64,000 nt of DNA from Vacuolonema iberomarrocanum LEGE 07170 (GCA_015207365.1 JADEXA010000026.1:23146-87145); one strand, 5' to 3'; shown: positions 44,254-53,665, counted from the stretch's first letter. Notes: generated by a model not told the origin, from the letters alone. Numbers and translations: made by a program.

Positions 44254-44380
44254 GGAAATGAAGCTGTAGGGGACCAAGGGAGATAGGAAACCCTAGACTC
44301 CCTTTCCTCCCCCTCACTCAATCCTTTCACCCTCAGATCTTTGACCAATCACTTACCTCCCCCCTCCGAAGGAGAAAACC

Positions 44381-45949
44381 ATGACTGAGAACACCAATCC
44401 CCAAGTGCCGGAGAATGCTGGCCAACCCGGCAAAATCCAAGATCACTTCGAGCTATTCCAAACTGATACCTATCAGGATCTCTTTGCTTACAAGCGCCAA
44501 TTTGAAGGCGCACATGATCCTGAGCTTATAACTCAAACCGCTGAATGGACTAAAACCTGGGAATATCGCGAAAAGAACTTTGAACGGGAAGCTCTGACGA
44601 TTAATCCCGCTAAGGCTTGCCAACCCCTCGGTTCCCTGTTTGTAGCGTCTGGCTTCGAAGGTACTCTACCCTACAGCCACGGTTCTCAAGGCTGTGTGGC
44701 GTATTTCCGAACCCACCTCACCAGAAACTACAAAGAGCCCTTCCAAGCTGTTTCTTCCTCCATGACTGAGGATGCAGCGGTGTTTGGTGGCCTCAACAAC
44801 ATGAAGCAAGGTTTGCAGAACTCTTACGAACTCTACAAGCCCAAGATGATCGCTCTCTGCACCACCTGCATGGCGGAGGTTATCGGAGACGATATTGGCT
44901 CATACGTCACGACGACTAAGAATGAAGGGATGATTCCTGAAGATCTCCCCGTTCCTGCGGCTCACACCCCCAGCTTTGTCGGTTCCCACATCACGGGCTA
45001 CGACAACATGCTGGTGAGCATCCTCAAGACACTGACAAAAGACAAGAAAGCCGAAGCTACCAACGGCAAGTTCAACTTCAACCTGGGCTTCGACCCCTAT
45101 GTCGGCAACATCCGTGAGATGAAGCGCATCTTGGGCTTGTTTGGCATCGACTACACCATTCTGTCTGACAACTCTGACACCTTTGATTCTCCCAACACAG
45201 GCGAATTCAAGATGTATAACGGGTTGACCACCTTGGAAGAGGCAGGTGATTCCATCAATGCGGAAGGGACGTTCTTCTTCCAGAAGTACACCACACCCAA
45301 GACCCAAGAGCTGATCACCAAGGAGTGGGATCAGAAGACCTACAACTTCCGTCCCTTTGGCATTAAGGGCACCGACGAATTCTTGATGGCATTGTCGGCG
45401 ATTACAGGTAAGGCCATTCCTCAGGAACTGCAGGATGAGCGGGGTCGTGCGGTAGACGCAATGACGGACTCCCAAGCCTGGATCCACGGTAAGCGTGTTG
45501 CCCTCTACGGCGACCCGGATCATGTCTTTGGCATCACTCAGTTCTTACTCGAAATGGGTGCTGAGCCGGTCCATATCGTTGTCACCAACAGCAACCCCGA
45601 CTTCGAGGCCGAACTGCGCGAAGTGCTGACCAACAGCCCCTACGGTCAAGAGGCCACCATTTGGGGCAAGAAGGATCTGTGGCACCTACGCTCATTGATG
45701 TTCACGGAGCCAGTCGACCTGCTGATCGGCAACTCCTACGGCAAGTACCTGTGGCGTGACACCAAGACTCCTCTGGTGCGGATCGGCTACCCGATCTTCG
45801 ATCGCCACCACATGCACCGCTATGCCACGTTGGGCTACCAGGGTGCGATCAACCAGTTCAACTGGATCGTCAACACGATTCTGGACGAACTCGATCGCCA
45901 AACCAACATCCCAGCGAAGACCGACATCTCTTTCGACTTGATTCGCTAA
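44381..45949 (+). CDS. nifK: Nitrogenase MoFe protein beta chain
   Basis: A 522-residue subunit that completes the P-cluster with cysteines in KACQPLGSLF, SQGCVAYFRTH and CTTCMAEVIGDD. The C-terminus ends DRQTNIPAKTDISFDLIR, normal for the family. GAAGGAG lies before the ATG. A short hairpin follows the stop, before nifZ. Confidence 0.98.
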   Translation: MTENTNPQVPENAGQPGKIQDHFELFQTDTYQDLFAYKRQFEGAHDPELITQTAEWTKTWEYREKNFEREALTINPAKACQPLGSLFVASGFEGTLPYSHGSQGCVAYFRTHLTRNYKEPFQAVSSSMTEDAAVFGGLNNMKQGLQNSYELYKPKMIALCTTCMAEVIGDDIGSYVTTTKNEGMIPEDLPVPAAHTPSFVGSHITGYDNMLVSILKTLTKDKKAEATNGKFNFNLGFDPYVGNIREMKRILGLFGIDYTILSDNSDTFDSPNTGEFKMYNGLTTLEEAGDSINAEGTFFFQKYTTPKTQELITKEWDQKTYNFRPFGIKGTDEFLMALSAITGKAIPQELQDERGRAVDAMTDSQAWIHGKRVALYGDPDHVFGITQFLLEMGAEPVHIVVTNSNPDFEAELREVLTNSPYGQEATIWGKKDLWHLRSLMFTEPVDLLIGNSYGKYLWRDTKTPLVRIGYPIFDRHHMHRYATLGYQGAINQFNWIVNTILDELDRQTNIPAKTDISFDLIR

Positions 45950-45952
45950 GTT

Positions 45953-45973
45953 CACTGGGGGCGCACCCCAGTG
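45953..45973 (+). terminator. Hairpin between nifK and nifZ
   Basis: CACTGGGG-GCGCA-CCCCAGTG, an 8-bp perfect stem three bases after the nifK stop. No T-run follows, so it more likely stabilises the nifHDK message or attenuates read-through into nifZ than terminates fully. Confidence 0.5.
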
Positions 45974-46055
45974 CGTCCCCTCCCCTAATTCGTTTCTGTC
46001 CTGCTTTACGCCTTTTCAACGATTCCTCCCCTGCACGCTTCTTACGGAGACTCTC

Positions 46056-46349
46056 ATGCGCCTCAGTGAAGAAATCGAAATCGACTCCCCCCCTGTATAT
46101 GACATGGGTCAACGGGTACGAGTCCGCAAGCTGATCCGCAATGACGGCACATTTCCCGGCAAGGATGTCGGGTTTCATCTCGCCAAGAAAGGCGACATCG
46201 GCTATATCGTCGGCATCGGCACGTATCTGCAACGCTCCTACGTTTACTCGGTACATTTCCTGGAATCCAACTATGTCGTTGGTTGTCTCAGCAAAGAGCT
46301 GGATCTGGCCGAAGACCACAAGCCGCTAATCGAACAGGTTGAGTGGTAA
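46056..46349 (+). CDS. nifZ: NifZ
   Basis: A 97-residue protein needed for P-cluster maturation of the MoFe protein. It has the NifZ core PPVYDMGQRVRVRKLIRNDG, GKKGDIGYIVGIGTYLQ-type segments (here AKKGDIGYIVGIGTYLQ) and VYSVHFLESNYVVGC. GGAG precedes the ATG. Placement after nifK differs from the nifV-nifZ-nifT order of Anabaena. Confidence 0.92.
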   Translation: MRLSEEIEIDSPPVYDMGQRVRVRKLIRNDGTFPGKDVGFHLAKKGDIGYIVGIGTYLQRSYVYSVHFLESNYVVGCLSKELDLAEDHKPLIEQVEW

Positions 46350-46435
46350 GGCTGCAACAGCGCCAACCGCATTCGCCATCTAACCGCATTCGTTTGATAT
46401 CATCCCCCGTTGCTTCGATGAGTTAAAAGGTTCCA

Positions 46436-46789
46436 ATGGCTCTTCTATCGCCCGTCTCTCACCCCCATACCCATACTCACAGCCACAGCCACAGCCACCC
46501 AATTACCGCAACACCGGGACAGCGATCAGGGGGTGGCCTGCTCAAGCCGCTGCGCAAATGGATTGATCAAATCGCTGTACGCGATCGCCGATTTGCCCAC
46601 CTGATCTGCCGCGTTATCCCCTGTTGCTGCCCCTTCGAGCGCGACATTTCCCTGTTTGGGCACACCTTTCACATCCCCCCCCTGTGCAAGCTCAATCCGG
46701 TCTACGACGAACTGGTGAGTCTGCGATTTCGCGCCCTTTCCCATTTGGCCGATGATTGCGGCGAAGACATCAATCGGTATATCTGCTAG
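46436..46789 (+). CDS. Mo-dependent nitrogenase-associated protein with His-rich leader
   Basis: A 117-residue protein of the cyanobacterial family annotated as Mo-dependent nitrogenase C-terminal domain protein, which lies between nifK and nifE in Anabaena too. The conserved part reads PLRKWIDQIAVRDRRFAHLI, CRVIPCCCPFERDI and IPPLCKLNPVYDEL. Unusual here is the N-terminus HPHTHTHSHSHSHP, alternating His encoded by a short hexamer repeat; it could bind a divalent metal. Function of the family is unknown. It has no nitrogenase catalytic residues. Confidence 0.82.
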   Translation: MALLSPVSHPHTHTHSHSHSHPITATPGQRSGGGLLKPLRKWIDQIAVRDRRFAHLICRVIPCCCPFERDISLFGHTFHIPPLCKLNPVYDELVSLRFRALSHLADDCGEDINRYIC

Positions 46790-47012
46790 CCCAGATAGTT
46801 GCTAGCTCAGATACCGACTAGCTCACAAAGCTGCAAAGTCGAGCCATCACCTTTCTTATCTTTATCCTTAGTCTTTTGATATGCCCTCACCTAAGCCAGG
46901 GCATTTTCGTTCATTCCCCTCAACTCGCCTGCTATCCCTCAAATCTCGCACCCGCTTCGTTTCCCTAACCCTCTGCTCTTCAATCTCCAACCCCTCATTT
47001 TCCCCAAGTGCC

Positions 47013-49877
47013 ATGACGACCAAAGCCAAAATGAGTGACCTCCTGACCCAACCGGGTTGCGAGCATAACCATGCGAAAACGGGCAAGGGACATAACAAAG
47101 CCTGTAAGCAGCAAGCCAAGCCAGGAGCCGCCCAGGGTGGCTGCGCCTTCGATGGAGCTAGCATTACCCTTGTGCCCATCACCGATGCAGCGCACCTGGT
47201 ACATGGCCCGATCGCCTGTGCGGGCAACTCTTGGGGCGGGCGAGGCAGCTTCTCCTCCGATTCGACCCTCTACAAAATGGGTTTCACCACAGACCTGAGT
47301 GAAAACGACATCATCTTTGGGGGCGAGAAGAAGCTCTACAAAGCCATTCAGGATGTGCAAGAGCGCTATGCTCCGGCGGCGGTGTTTGTCTATTCCACCT
47401 GCGTGACGGCTCTAATTGGCGATGATCTGGATGCGGTATGCAAAGCCGCCTCAGATAAGGTCGGCATTCCCGTCATCCCCGTTAATTCTCCTGGCTTTGT
47501 AGGCAGCAAAAACCTCGGCAACCGTCTCGCCGGAGAATCATTGCTGGATCACGTCATCGGCACCGCAGAACCGGATTACACCACCCCCTACGACATCAAC
47601 ATCATTGGCGAATACAACATCGCGGGGGAGCTGTGGTGCGTGCTGCCGATATTTGAGCGGTTGGGCATTCGGGTGCTGGCCAAAATGACAGGGGACGCTC
47701 GCTACGAGGAAGTGACCTACGCCCATCGCGCCAAACTGAATGTGCTGATTTGCTCGAAAGCGCTGATCAACCTGGCCGATAAGATGCAGCAGCGATATGG
47801 CATCCCCTACATCGAAGAGTCGTTCTACGGTGTGGCGGACATGAACAATTGTTTGCGCCATATTGCCGAAAAACTGGGCGATCCGGCGTTACAGGCACGG
47901 GTGGAGGCGTTAATTGCTGAAGAACAGGAACGGCTAACGCAGCGTTTGGCGCCCTATCGTGAGCGTCTCCAGGGTAAGCGCGTCGTCATCTACACCGGGG
48001 GTGTCAAGAGCTGGTCGGTGATTTCGGCGGCGCAAGACCTGGGCATGCGGGTGATGGCCACCAGCACTCGCAAGAGCACCGAAGACGACAAAGCTCGCAT
48101 CAAGGAATTGCTGGGCAAAGACGGTGCCATGATGGAAAAAGGCGGTGCGGTTGAACTGCTCAAGGTCATCCGTAAAACCAACTCCGACTTACTCATTGCC
48201 GGAGGCCGCAGCCAGTACACGGCCCTCAAAGCCCGTGTGCCCTTCGTCCACATCAACCAGGAGCGCCACAATCCCTATTCCGGCTACCACGGCCTAGTCG
48301 AGTTTGCCAAAGAAATCGACAAGAGCCTGCACAATCCGGTGTGGGAAGAAGTGCGGCGCGTGGCTCCCTGGGAAGACAACACGGATGAGGAACGGGTGAC
48401 GGGTGACGATCGCTCGGGGTCATTGCCCGAGGCGACATCGGACACTGTTGAGAATCACTCTTCGACGACAATCTCTTCGACGACAATCTCTTCGACGACA
48501 ATCTCTTCGACGACAATATTGTCCCCTGAGACCGCCACCACTAAGGTGATTGCAAAACGGAAGGCGGTCACGGTCAACCCCCTAAAACAGAGTGCGCCGT
48601 TGGGAGCGGCGATCGCGTTTCTGGGGGTACGGGGAGCCATTCCGCTGTTCCATGGCTCCCAGGGTTGCACGGCTTTTGCCAAAGTCTTGCTCGTGGGTCA
48701 TTTCCAGGAATCGATTCCGCTGGCCACCACCGCCATGAGCGAAGTCAACACGGTCTTGGGCGGCGACGACAATGTCGAGCTGGGCATCATGACTGTGCTC
48801 GAAAAGTCGAAGCCCGAGATGATTGGCCTGTTCACCACGGCGCTGACCGAAACCCGTGGCGACGACATGGATGGCATTCTCCGCCAGTTTCACAAAAAGC
48901 ATCCTGAGATTGAGCAGCCCATCGTTTTCGCCTCAACGCCTGACTACAAGGGCAGCATGGAGGACGGCTATGCGGCAGCGGTAGCCAGTATGATGCGTAG
49001 CTTGCCCGAAGCGGGTGAGGTGAATCCGCAACAAGTGACGCTACTGATCAGCTCGGCCTATGGTCCCGGCGATGTAGAAGAGCTGAAGGAAATCGTCGAA
49101 GCCTTTGGGCTAGAAGCGATCGCCGTTCCCGATCTCTCCACCTCCCTGGATGGGCACTTGGAAGATATGGAATATGCCGCCACCGCCACGGGTGGGGTAT
49201 CGGTGCCCCAACTGCGCTCCATTGGGCAATCGGCCTTTACGTTTGCCCTGGGCGGCAGCATGAGCAAGGCCGCTGCCATCCTCACCGAGCGCTTTGGCAC
49301 CCCCGCCGAAACCTTCTCGCAGTTGACGGGTGTGGAAGGGTGCGATCGTTTCTTCCACACCCTCTCACGTCTGAGCAACAAGCCCGTTCCAGCCAAGTAT
49401 CTGCGGCAGCGGCGACGGGTGCAAGATGCGTTGCTCGATAGCCACTTCTTCTTTGGGGGCAAACGGGTGGCGATCGCCCTTGAGCCGGATCAGCTCTACT
49501 CCCTAGCTTGGTGGTTCCATTCCACGGGCGTCGCGGTGCAAGCGGCGGTGACGCCGACCAAGTCGCCCCTACTAAAGCAGTTACCCCTGGAGCAAGCCTA
49601 CATCGGCGACCTAGAGGATCTCGAAGATCTGGCCAGCGGAGCCGACCTGTTGGTCGCCAACTCCAAAGCCAGACCCACCGCGAAACGTCTCAACCTGCCC
49701 CTATATCAGCATGGCTTCCCCATTCTGGATCGCTTGGGCAATGGGCAACGCTGCACCGTTGGCTATCGCGGCACCCTCAACCTGATCTTTGAACTGGGCA
49801 ATCTGTTCCTCGAAATGGATCAGACCCGCAGCCACGAGCTGGTGCATCAGTGGCGACGCGGCGAAACGGGCGAGTAA
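47013..49877 (+). CDS. nifEN: Fused NifE-NifN FeMo-co scaffold protein
   Basis: One frame of 954 residues joins the two subunits of the FeMo-co assembly scaffold. The NifE part (to about residue 455) has GGCAFDGASITLVPITDAAH, GPIACAGNSWGGRGSF and STCVTALIGDDLD. A linker of about 50 residues contains four SSTTI units. The NifN part begins near KRKAVTVNPLKQSAPLGAAI and has GSQGCTAFAKVLLVGHF. Both halves look intact, with no stop or frameshift between them. The start was set at ATG 47013; the frame is open to 46881 but that leader has an odd composition. Most diazotrophs encode NifE and NifN separately. Confidence 0.92.
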   Translation: MTTKAKMSDLLTQPGCEHNHAKTGKGHNKACKQQAKPGAAQGGCAFDGASITLVPITDAAHLVHGPIACAGNSWGGRGSFSSDSTLYKMGFTTDLSENDIIFGGEKKLYKAIQDVQERYAPAAVFVYSTCVTALIGDDLDAVCKAASDKVGIPVIPVNSPGFVGSKNLGNRLAGESLLDHVIGTAEPDYTTPYDINIIGEYNIAGELWCVLPIFERLGIRVLAKMTGDARYEEVTYAHRAKLNVLICSKALINLADKMQQRYGIPYIEESFYGVADMNNCLRHIAEKLGDPALQARVEALIAEEQERLTQRLAPYRERLQGKRVVIYTGGVKSWSVISAAQDLGMRVMATSTRKSTEDDKARIKELLGKDGAMMEKGGAVELLKVIRKTNSDLLIAGGRSQYTALKARVPFVHINQERHNPYSGYHGLVEFAKEIDKSLHNPVWEEVRRVAPWEDNTDEERVTGDDRSGSLPEATSDTVENHSSTTISSTTISSTTISSTTILSPETATTKVIAKRKAVTVNPLKQSAPLGAAIAFLGVRGAIPLFHGSQGCTAFAKVLLVGHFQESIPLATTAMSEVNTVLGGDDNVELGIMTVLEKSKPEMIGLFTTALTETRGDDMDGILRQFHKKHPEIEQPIVFASTPDYKGSMEDGYAAAVASMMRSLPEAGEVNPQQVTLLISSAYGPGDVEELKEIVEAFGLEAIAVPDLSTSLDGHLEDMEYAATATGGVSVPQLRSIGQSAFTFALGGSMSKAAAILTERFGTPAETFSQLTGVEGCDRFFHTLSRLSNKPVPAKYLRQRRRVQDALLDSHFFFGGKRVAIALEPDQLYSLAWWFHSTGVAVQAAVTPTKSPLLKQLPLEQAYIGDLEDLEDLASGADLLVANSKARPTAKRLNLPLYQHGFPILDRLGNGQRCTVGYRGTLNLIFELGNLFLEMDQTRSHELVHQWRRGETGE
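48458..48517 (+). repeat. 15-bp tandem repeat in the NifE-NifN linker
   Basis: Four exact copies of CTCTTCGACGACAAT, each adding five in-frame codons (SSTTI). The array lies exactly between the last NifE residues and the first NifN residues. Being a multiple of three it can vary in copy number without breaking the frame. Confidence 0.95.
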
Positions 49878-49914
49878 ACCTTTTTCCTCCAACCTCGTAT
49901 CAAGGAGCGTTTTT

Positions 49915-50352
49915 ATGAAAATAGCGTTTGCAACCAGCGACTCAACCCATGTCAATGCCCACTTTGGCTGGGCTCCCAAACTCGATGTGTATGATGCCAC
50001 CGCCGATGGTTACACCTTTCTCGAAAGCCGCACCTTTGGTGGCGACCTCAAGGAAGACGGCGATGAAGACAAGCTAGAGCCAAAGCTCAAAGCAGTGCGC
50101 GACTGCACCATTGTCTATGTCTCAGCCATTGGCCCCAGTGCCGCAGCTCGTCTGATCAACAAAAACATTACTCCCGTGAAGGCCGAGGTCGAGAACGAAG
50201 AGATTACCTCAACGCTCGATCGCCTGGTGCAAATTTTGCAGGGCAGTCCCCCCCCCTGGCTTCGCAAGGCTCTGCAACAAGACCAAAAACACAATTTCGA
50301 AGCCGCGTTCGATGACGAATTTGAAGAAACTGAAGAAGAGGTACTGGTATGA
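49915..50352 (+). CDS. nifX: NifX cofactor-carrier protein
   Basis: A 145-residue protein that binds NifB-co/VK-cluster and passes it to or from NifEN. Family motifs: MKIAFATSDSTHVNAHFGWA and YVSAIGPSAAARLINKNITP. The C-terminus is acidic (EETEEEVLV). AAGGAG lies 9 bases before the ATG. Its stop overlaps the start of the DUF269 gene by four bases. Confidence 0.95.
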   Translation: MKIAFATSDSTHVNAHFGWAPKLDVYDATADGYTFLESRTFGGDLKEDGDEDKLEPKLKAVRDCTIVYVSAIGPSAAARLINKNITPVKAEVENEEITSTLDRLVQILQGSPPPWLRKALQQDQKHNFEAAFDDEFEETEEEVLV

Positions 50353-50819
50353 CCGCATTGAATGGAGTAGCGCCCGCTGTTAGCACAGAAACCTCGCCAT
50401 TTTTACAGGCGATCGTGCAACAAATCCGCGCAAATGACACGTTTGGCACCTATCGCAATTGGAACGACGATTTGCTGCTCAAGCCCTATGTGATTCCCAA
50501 GAAAGAACGGCGGGAGATCACACTGGATGGAGCCGTTGATATTGCGACCATGAGTCGGATTTTGGCTTTTTATCGAGCGATCGCCGCTCGGATTGAAATC
50601 GAAACGGGCCAACTGGCTCAAGTCGTTCTTGACATCAACACCGAAGGATTTGGATGGGCCATCATCTTTTCGGGACGGCTCATATTAGTCCTAAAAACCA
50701 TCCGCGATGCCCATCGCTTTGGCTTTGACACCATCGAAAAGCTCAATGCTGAAGGGGAAAAACTCATCCAAAAAGGCGTGGAGCTAGCCAAGGCCCATGC
50801 CGAAGTTTGCGACCTCTAA
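50349..50819 (+). CDS. NifX-associated DUF269 protein
   Basis: A 156-residue protein of the DUF269 family that follows nifX in many diazotrophs. Motifs: FLQAIVQQIRANDTFGTYRN, KKERREITLDGAVD and TEGFGWAIIFSGRLILVLK. Function is not established, though genetic linkage suggests a role in cofactor handling. Translationally coupled to nifX through a four-base overlap. Confidence 0.92.
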   Translation: MTALNGVAPAVSTETSPFLQAIVQQIRANDTFGTYRNWNDDLLLKPYVIPKKERREITLDGAVDIATMSRILAFYRAIAARIEIETGQLAQVVLDINTEGFGWAIIFSGRLILVLKTIRDAHRFGFDTIEKLNAEGEKLIQKGVELAKAHAEVCDL

Positions 50820-50933
50820 CGCACTGTTACGCCAAGCCGAGAACTCACCCACAAGCAAGTATTCGTCATCGCTTTGGTCATGGCTAACGAATACTTGCAA
50901 CCCTCACTTCCCACTCTCATTTCCCAACGCACT

Positions 50934-51158
50934 ATGTCACAAACGACTGCTGAACCTTCAACGATTGATGATCTGAAAAAACAGATCAAAAAGCTCAACA
51001 GTAAAGCCGGGCAAATGAAAATGGATCTCCATGACATTGCCGAAGGACTCCCCGCCGACATGGATCAATTGCCCGATGCGGCAGCAAAAACCTACGAGAT
51101 TTACTGTCAGTTGCGGGACTTAAAGAACCAACTAAAAGCCCTGGAGGCACAGCCATGA
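50934..51158 (+). CDS. DUF683 nif-associated helical protein
   Basis: A 74-residue all-helical protein of the DUF683 (CCE_0567-like) family. Body reads IDDLKKQIKKLNSKAGQMKM, then DLHDIAEGLP and a final KTYEIYCQLRDLKNQLKALE. Members form small helical bundles that bind iron; role in nif is unknown. Start taken at 50934, where the helical domain begins, rather than at the upstream frame start of 50874. Overlaps nifW by four bases. Confidence 0.85.
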   Translation: MSQTTAEPSTIDDLKKQIKKLNSKAGQMKMDLHDIAEGLPADMDQLPDAAAKTYEIYCQLRDLKNQLKALEAQP

Positions 51159-51469
51159 CGATCTATACCCTCGAACAGTTTTATCGCCTGCGCGATGCCG
51201 AAGAATACTTCGAGTTCTTCGGCCTACCCTACGACCCCAAGATTGTGAGTGTCAACCGCCTACATATCCTGCGGAAGTTCTCGACGCTGATGGAGGAGGT
51301 AGAAGCGCAAACCACGGGTGAAAGCGAAACCTTAGCGGGTCTGCGCAACGCTCTCAGTGAAGCCTACAGTACGTTTCTGACCTCGTCGTCTGTCGACGAA
51401 AAGCTGTTCAAAGTTTTTCAGCAAAAACCCAACAATGTCGTCATGGCGTCTGACATCACCGTCGAATAA
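51155..51469 (+). CDS. nifW: Nitrogenase-stabilising protein NifW
   Basis: A 104-residue protein that binds MoFe protein and protects or matures it. It contains LRDAEEYFEFFGLPYDPKIV and VNRLHILRKFSTLMEEVEA, the NifW core. Four-base overlap with the preceding gene indicates tight coupling. Confidence 0.92.
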   Translation: MTIYTLEQFYRLRDAEEYFEFFGLPYDPKIVSVNRLHILRKFSTLMEEVEAQTTGESETLAGLRNALSEAYSTFLTSSSVDEKLFKVFQQKPNNVVMASDITVE

Positions 51470-51590
51470 TCAGCAACTTCGCTTTTCCCTCATCCCTACC
51501 CCTTTCTTGTATCCCTAACCTTTCCTAATATCCCTAACCCTTTCTCCCCGACCGCCCAATCATCCGCTCCACCCACTTACCCACGCCACC

Positions 51591-52400
51591 ATGGAACCCC
51601 TCACTCCCACAGAACAAGAGCGCTATCGTCGCCAGATGATGCTCCCCGGCTTCACAGTCGAGTCGCAGCAGCAGCTCAAGGCTACCACCGCCCTGGTTAC
51701 GGGAGTTGGCGGCCTGGGTGGAACCGCTGCACTGTACCTGGCCGCTGCCGGAGTTGGCAAGCTGATTCTGGTGCGCGGTGGCAATCTGCAACGGGACGAC
51801 ATGAATCGGCAAATCCTGATGACTGATGACTGGGTTGGTCAACCCCGTGTCTTCAAGGCGCAGGAAACACTGCAAGCCTTCAATCCCGACATCGAAATCG
51901 AGGCGGTGTGCGAGTATGTCAGCGCTGAGAACATCGATACCTTGGTGCAGCGCGCCGACATTGCCCTTGACTGTGCCTTTGACTTTGCCGAGCGGGATTT
52001 GTTGAATGCAGCCTGCGTACGCCATGGCAAGCCGATGATCGAAGCGGCGATGAATGGCATGGAAGCCTACCTCACGACCATCGTGCCAGGACAAACCCCC
52101 TGCCTCACCTGCCTCTTCCCGGAGAAGCCAGAGTGGGATCGTTGGGGATTCGGGGTGATCGGAGCGGTGCCAGGAACCCTGGCCTGTCTGGCCGCCCTGG
52201 AAGCCATCAAACTGCTCACCCACCTGGGAGAACCGTTGATGGGGCAACTGCTAACGATGGATCTAGCACGGGCAGAGTTTGCTAAGCGGCGTCCCTATCA
52301 CGACCCGAATTGCCCTGTCTGTGGCGATCGCACCCGTCAAACCCTTTCCACCCAACTCTCCACTATCGCAACGCCCACTCGTCCGATTGCTTCCCGTTGA
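51591..52400 (+). CDS. hesA: HesA (ThiF/MoeB-like adenylyltransferase)
   Basis: E1-like enzyme of 269 residues. The nucleotide-binding loop is VTGVGGLGGTAALYLAAAGV, followed by DDMNRQILMTDDWVG. Zinc-type cysteine pairs are TPCLTCLFP and CPVCGDR. HesA is found in cyanobacterial nif clusters and has been linked to molybdenum or sulfur supply. A pyrimidine-rich 120-base gap separates it from nifW. Confidence 0.92.
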   Translation: MEPLTPTEQERYRRQMMLPGFTVESQQQLKATTALVTGVGGLGGTAALYLAAAGVGKLILVRGGNLQRDDMNRQILMTDDWVGQPRVFKAQETLQAFNPDIEIEAVCEYVSAENIDTLVQRADIALDCAFDFAERDLLNAACVRHGKPMIEAAMNGMEAYLTTIVPGQTPCLTCLFPEKPEWDRWGFGVIGAVPGTLACLAALEAIKLLTHLGEPLMGQLLTMDLARAEFAKRRPYHDPNCPVCGDRTRQTLSTQLSTIATPTRPIASR

Positions 52401-52415
52401 GTTCAAGTGCAGCTT

Positions 52416-52700
52416 ATGCCCTGGTTCCCGTTAATGATGTTTGGACTGGCGCTCGCCTCCTGGCGGTTCACCCAAAATCATGCCGACGATGTCGGCAGAC
52501 TACTCGGGGGGGTTTCTAGCTTTGCCTTTTTGATTATTGCCCTGATTAAGACCCCTTTCTTCTTGCAAGCGATCATGCTCGGCGGCCTCCTCTTTTTCCC
52601 GACCTGCTCTGCTAGCGATCGCACCCTCAAAGCGTCCTGTCCTCGCTTTTGTATCCACCGCCGTCAGTGCGAAAAACCACCTGAAACCTCTTTCCACTGA
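52416..52700 (+). CDS. Hypothetical small membrane protein between hesA and hesB
   Basis: A frame of 94 residues with two hydrophobic segments (PWFPLMMFGLALASW and SFAFLIIALIKTPFFLQAIM) and a Cys/Arg-rich tail (CPRFCIHRRQC). GTG at 52407 or ATG at 52416 could start it, six to 15 bases after the hesA stop. No strong ribosome site. Same strand and tight spacing suggest it is part of the nif operon, but it could be a chance frame. Confidence 0.4.
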   Translation: MPWFPLMMFGLALASWRFTQNHADDVGRLLGGVSSFAFLIIALIKTPFFLQAIMLGGLLFFPTCSASDRTLKASCPRFCIHRRQCEKPPETSFH

Positions 52701-52841
52701 AGCCTTGTTTGAACTGTTAATCGTTGTTCGTTGTTCGTTGATTCGTCAGGTTGATTCGGATTGTGTGGTTCAGAGTCTTACCCACCACCCGACCTCCATC
52801 ACTCATTTACTCATCCAACCATCCACTCCAAGGAGCCTCCC

Positions 52842-53207
52842 ATGACTGTCACCCTTACCGAAAGTGCCGAGCGTTATCTCTTCAACTTTCTCAGCTCTAT
52901 CCCTGAGGGAGATGGCGATCGCGGCATCCGCTTCATTGCTAAAGCAGGGGGTTGCAATGGCTATGAATACGACATCAAAATTGCTACTCATCCGAAGCCC
53001 GACGACGAAGTGAACCAGTCTGGTCGCCTCAAGATTTTTGTTGATCCCCAGAGTGCGCCCATCCTCAATGGCATGACCGTGAACTATATTGACGGCCTGC
53101 TCGACAGTGGCTTCAAGTTCGAAAATCCCAATGCTACGCAGACCTGCGGTTGTGGCAAGTCCTTCGATGCGGGTGCCTGCACCCCTACAGCAGTGCCCTG
53201 TAGCTAG
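52842..53207 (+). CDS. hesB: HesB (IscA-type Fe-S carrier)
   Basis: A-type carrier of 121 residues. Cysteines: KAGGCNGYEY and the C-terminal pair TCGCGKSF, the invariant pattern of IscA/HesB. AAGGAG lies before the ATG. The tail has two further cysteines. Expected to carry Fe-S clusters to nitrogenase components. Confidence 0.93.
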   Translation: MTVTLTESAERYLFNFLSSIPEGDGDRGIRFIAKAGGCNGYEYDIKIATHPKPDDEVNQSGRLKIFVDPQSAPILNGMTVNYIDGLLDSGFKFENPNATQTCGCGKSFDAGACTPTAVPCS

Positions 53208-53365
53208 GACAGCCCATCGAGTCGCTCAACGTCTTTCCCTAACCCTTTCCCCACAGTTGTTCGAACAAATGCTATGCGTACGAACGCTGTTAGTACCCAC
53301 CGATTAGGTGACCGTTTCCACCCTATTCGAAGACCCACCCTATTTCATTGAGAGGAGTTTGTCTT

Positions 53366-53665
53366 ATGACAACATTTCAGGTTCATCTCATCAATAAAAA
53401 ACGTCAGATCGACATCACCATTCCTGTCGAGGATGACACTTACATCCTGGATGCAGCCGAAGAACAGGGCCTTGAGCTGCCCTTCTCCTGCAAATCAGGT
53501 GCGTGCTCATCCTGCGTCGGCAAAGTCGTCGAAGGTGAAATCGATCAAGAGGATCAATCGTTTCTGGATGATGAGCAAATGGACAAGGGATTTGTGCTGT
53601 TATGTGTGGCCTATCCCCGCTCCGATTGCACGATTAAGACGCATATGGAAGCGTATCTGGTTTAA
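53366..53665 (+). CDS. fdxH: Nif-specific [2Fe-2S] ferredoxin
   Basis: Plant-type ferredoxin of 99 residues. Cluster motif CKSGACSSC with the fourth Cys in FVLLCVAYP. FdxH donates electrons directly to NifH. AGAGGAG precedes the ATG at 53366. Confidence 0.95.
   Translation: MTTFQVHLINKKRQIDITIPVEDDTYILDAAEEQGLELPFSCKSGACSSCVGKVVEGEIDQEDQSFLDDEQMDKGFVLLCVAYPRSDCTIKTHMEAYLV

Noticed and set aside
46881..47012. Use of 46881 as the NifEN start
   Set aside because: The first 44 codons are Ser/Arg/Pro-rich and unlike NifE; the domain starts after ATG 47013 or 47031.
48458..48517. Frameshift or assembly artefact at the nifE-nifN junction
   Set aside because: The repeat unit is 15 bp, so copy changes keep the frame, and both halves keep their family motifs in one register.
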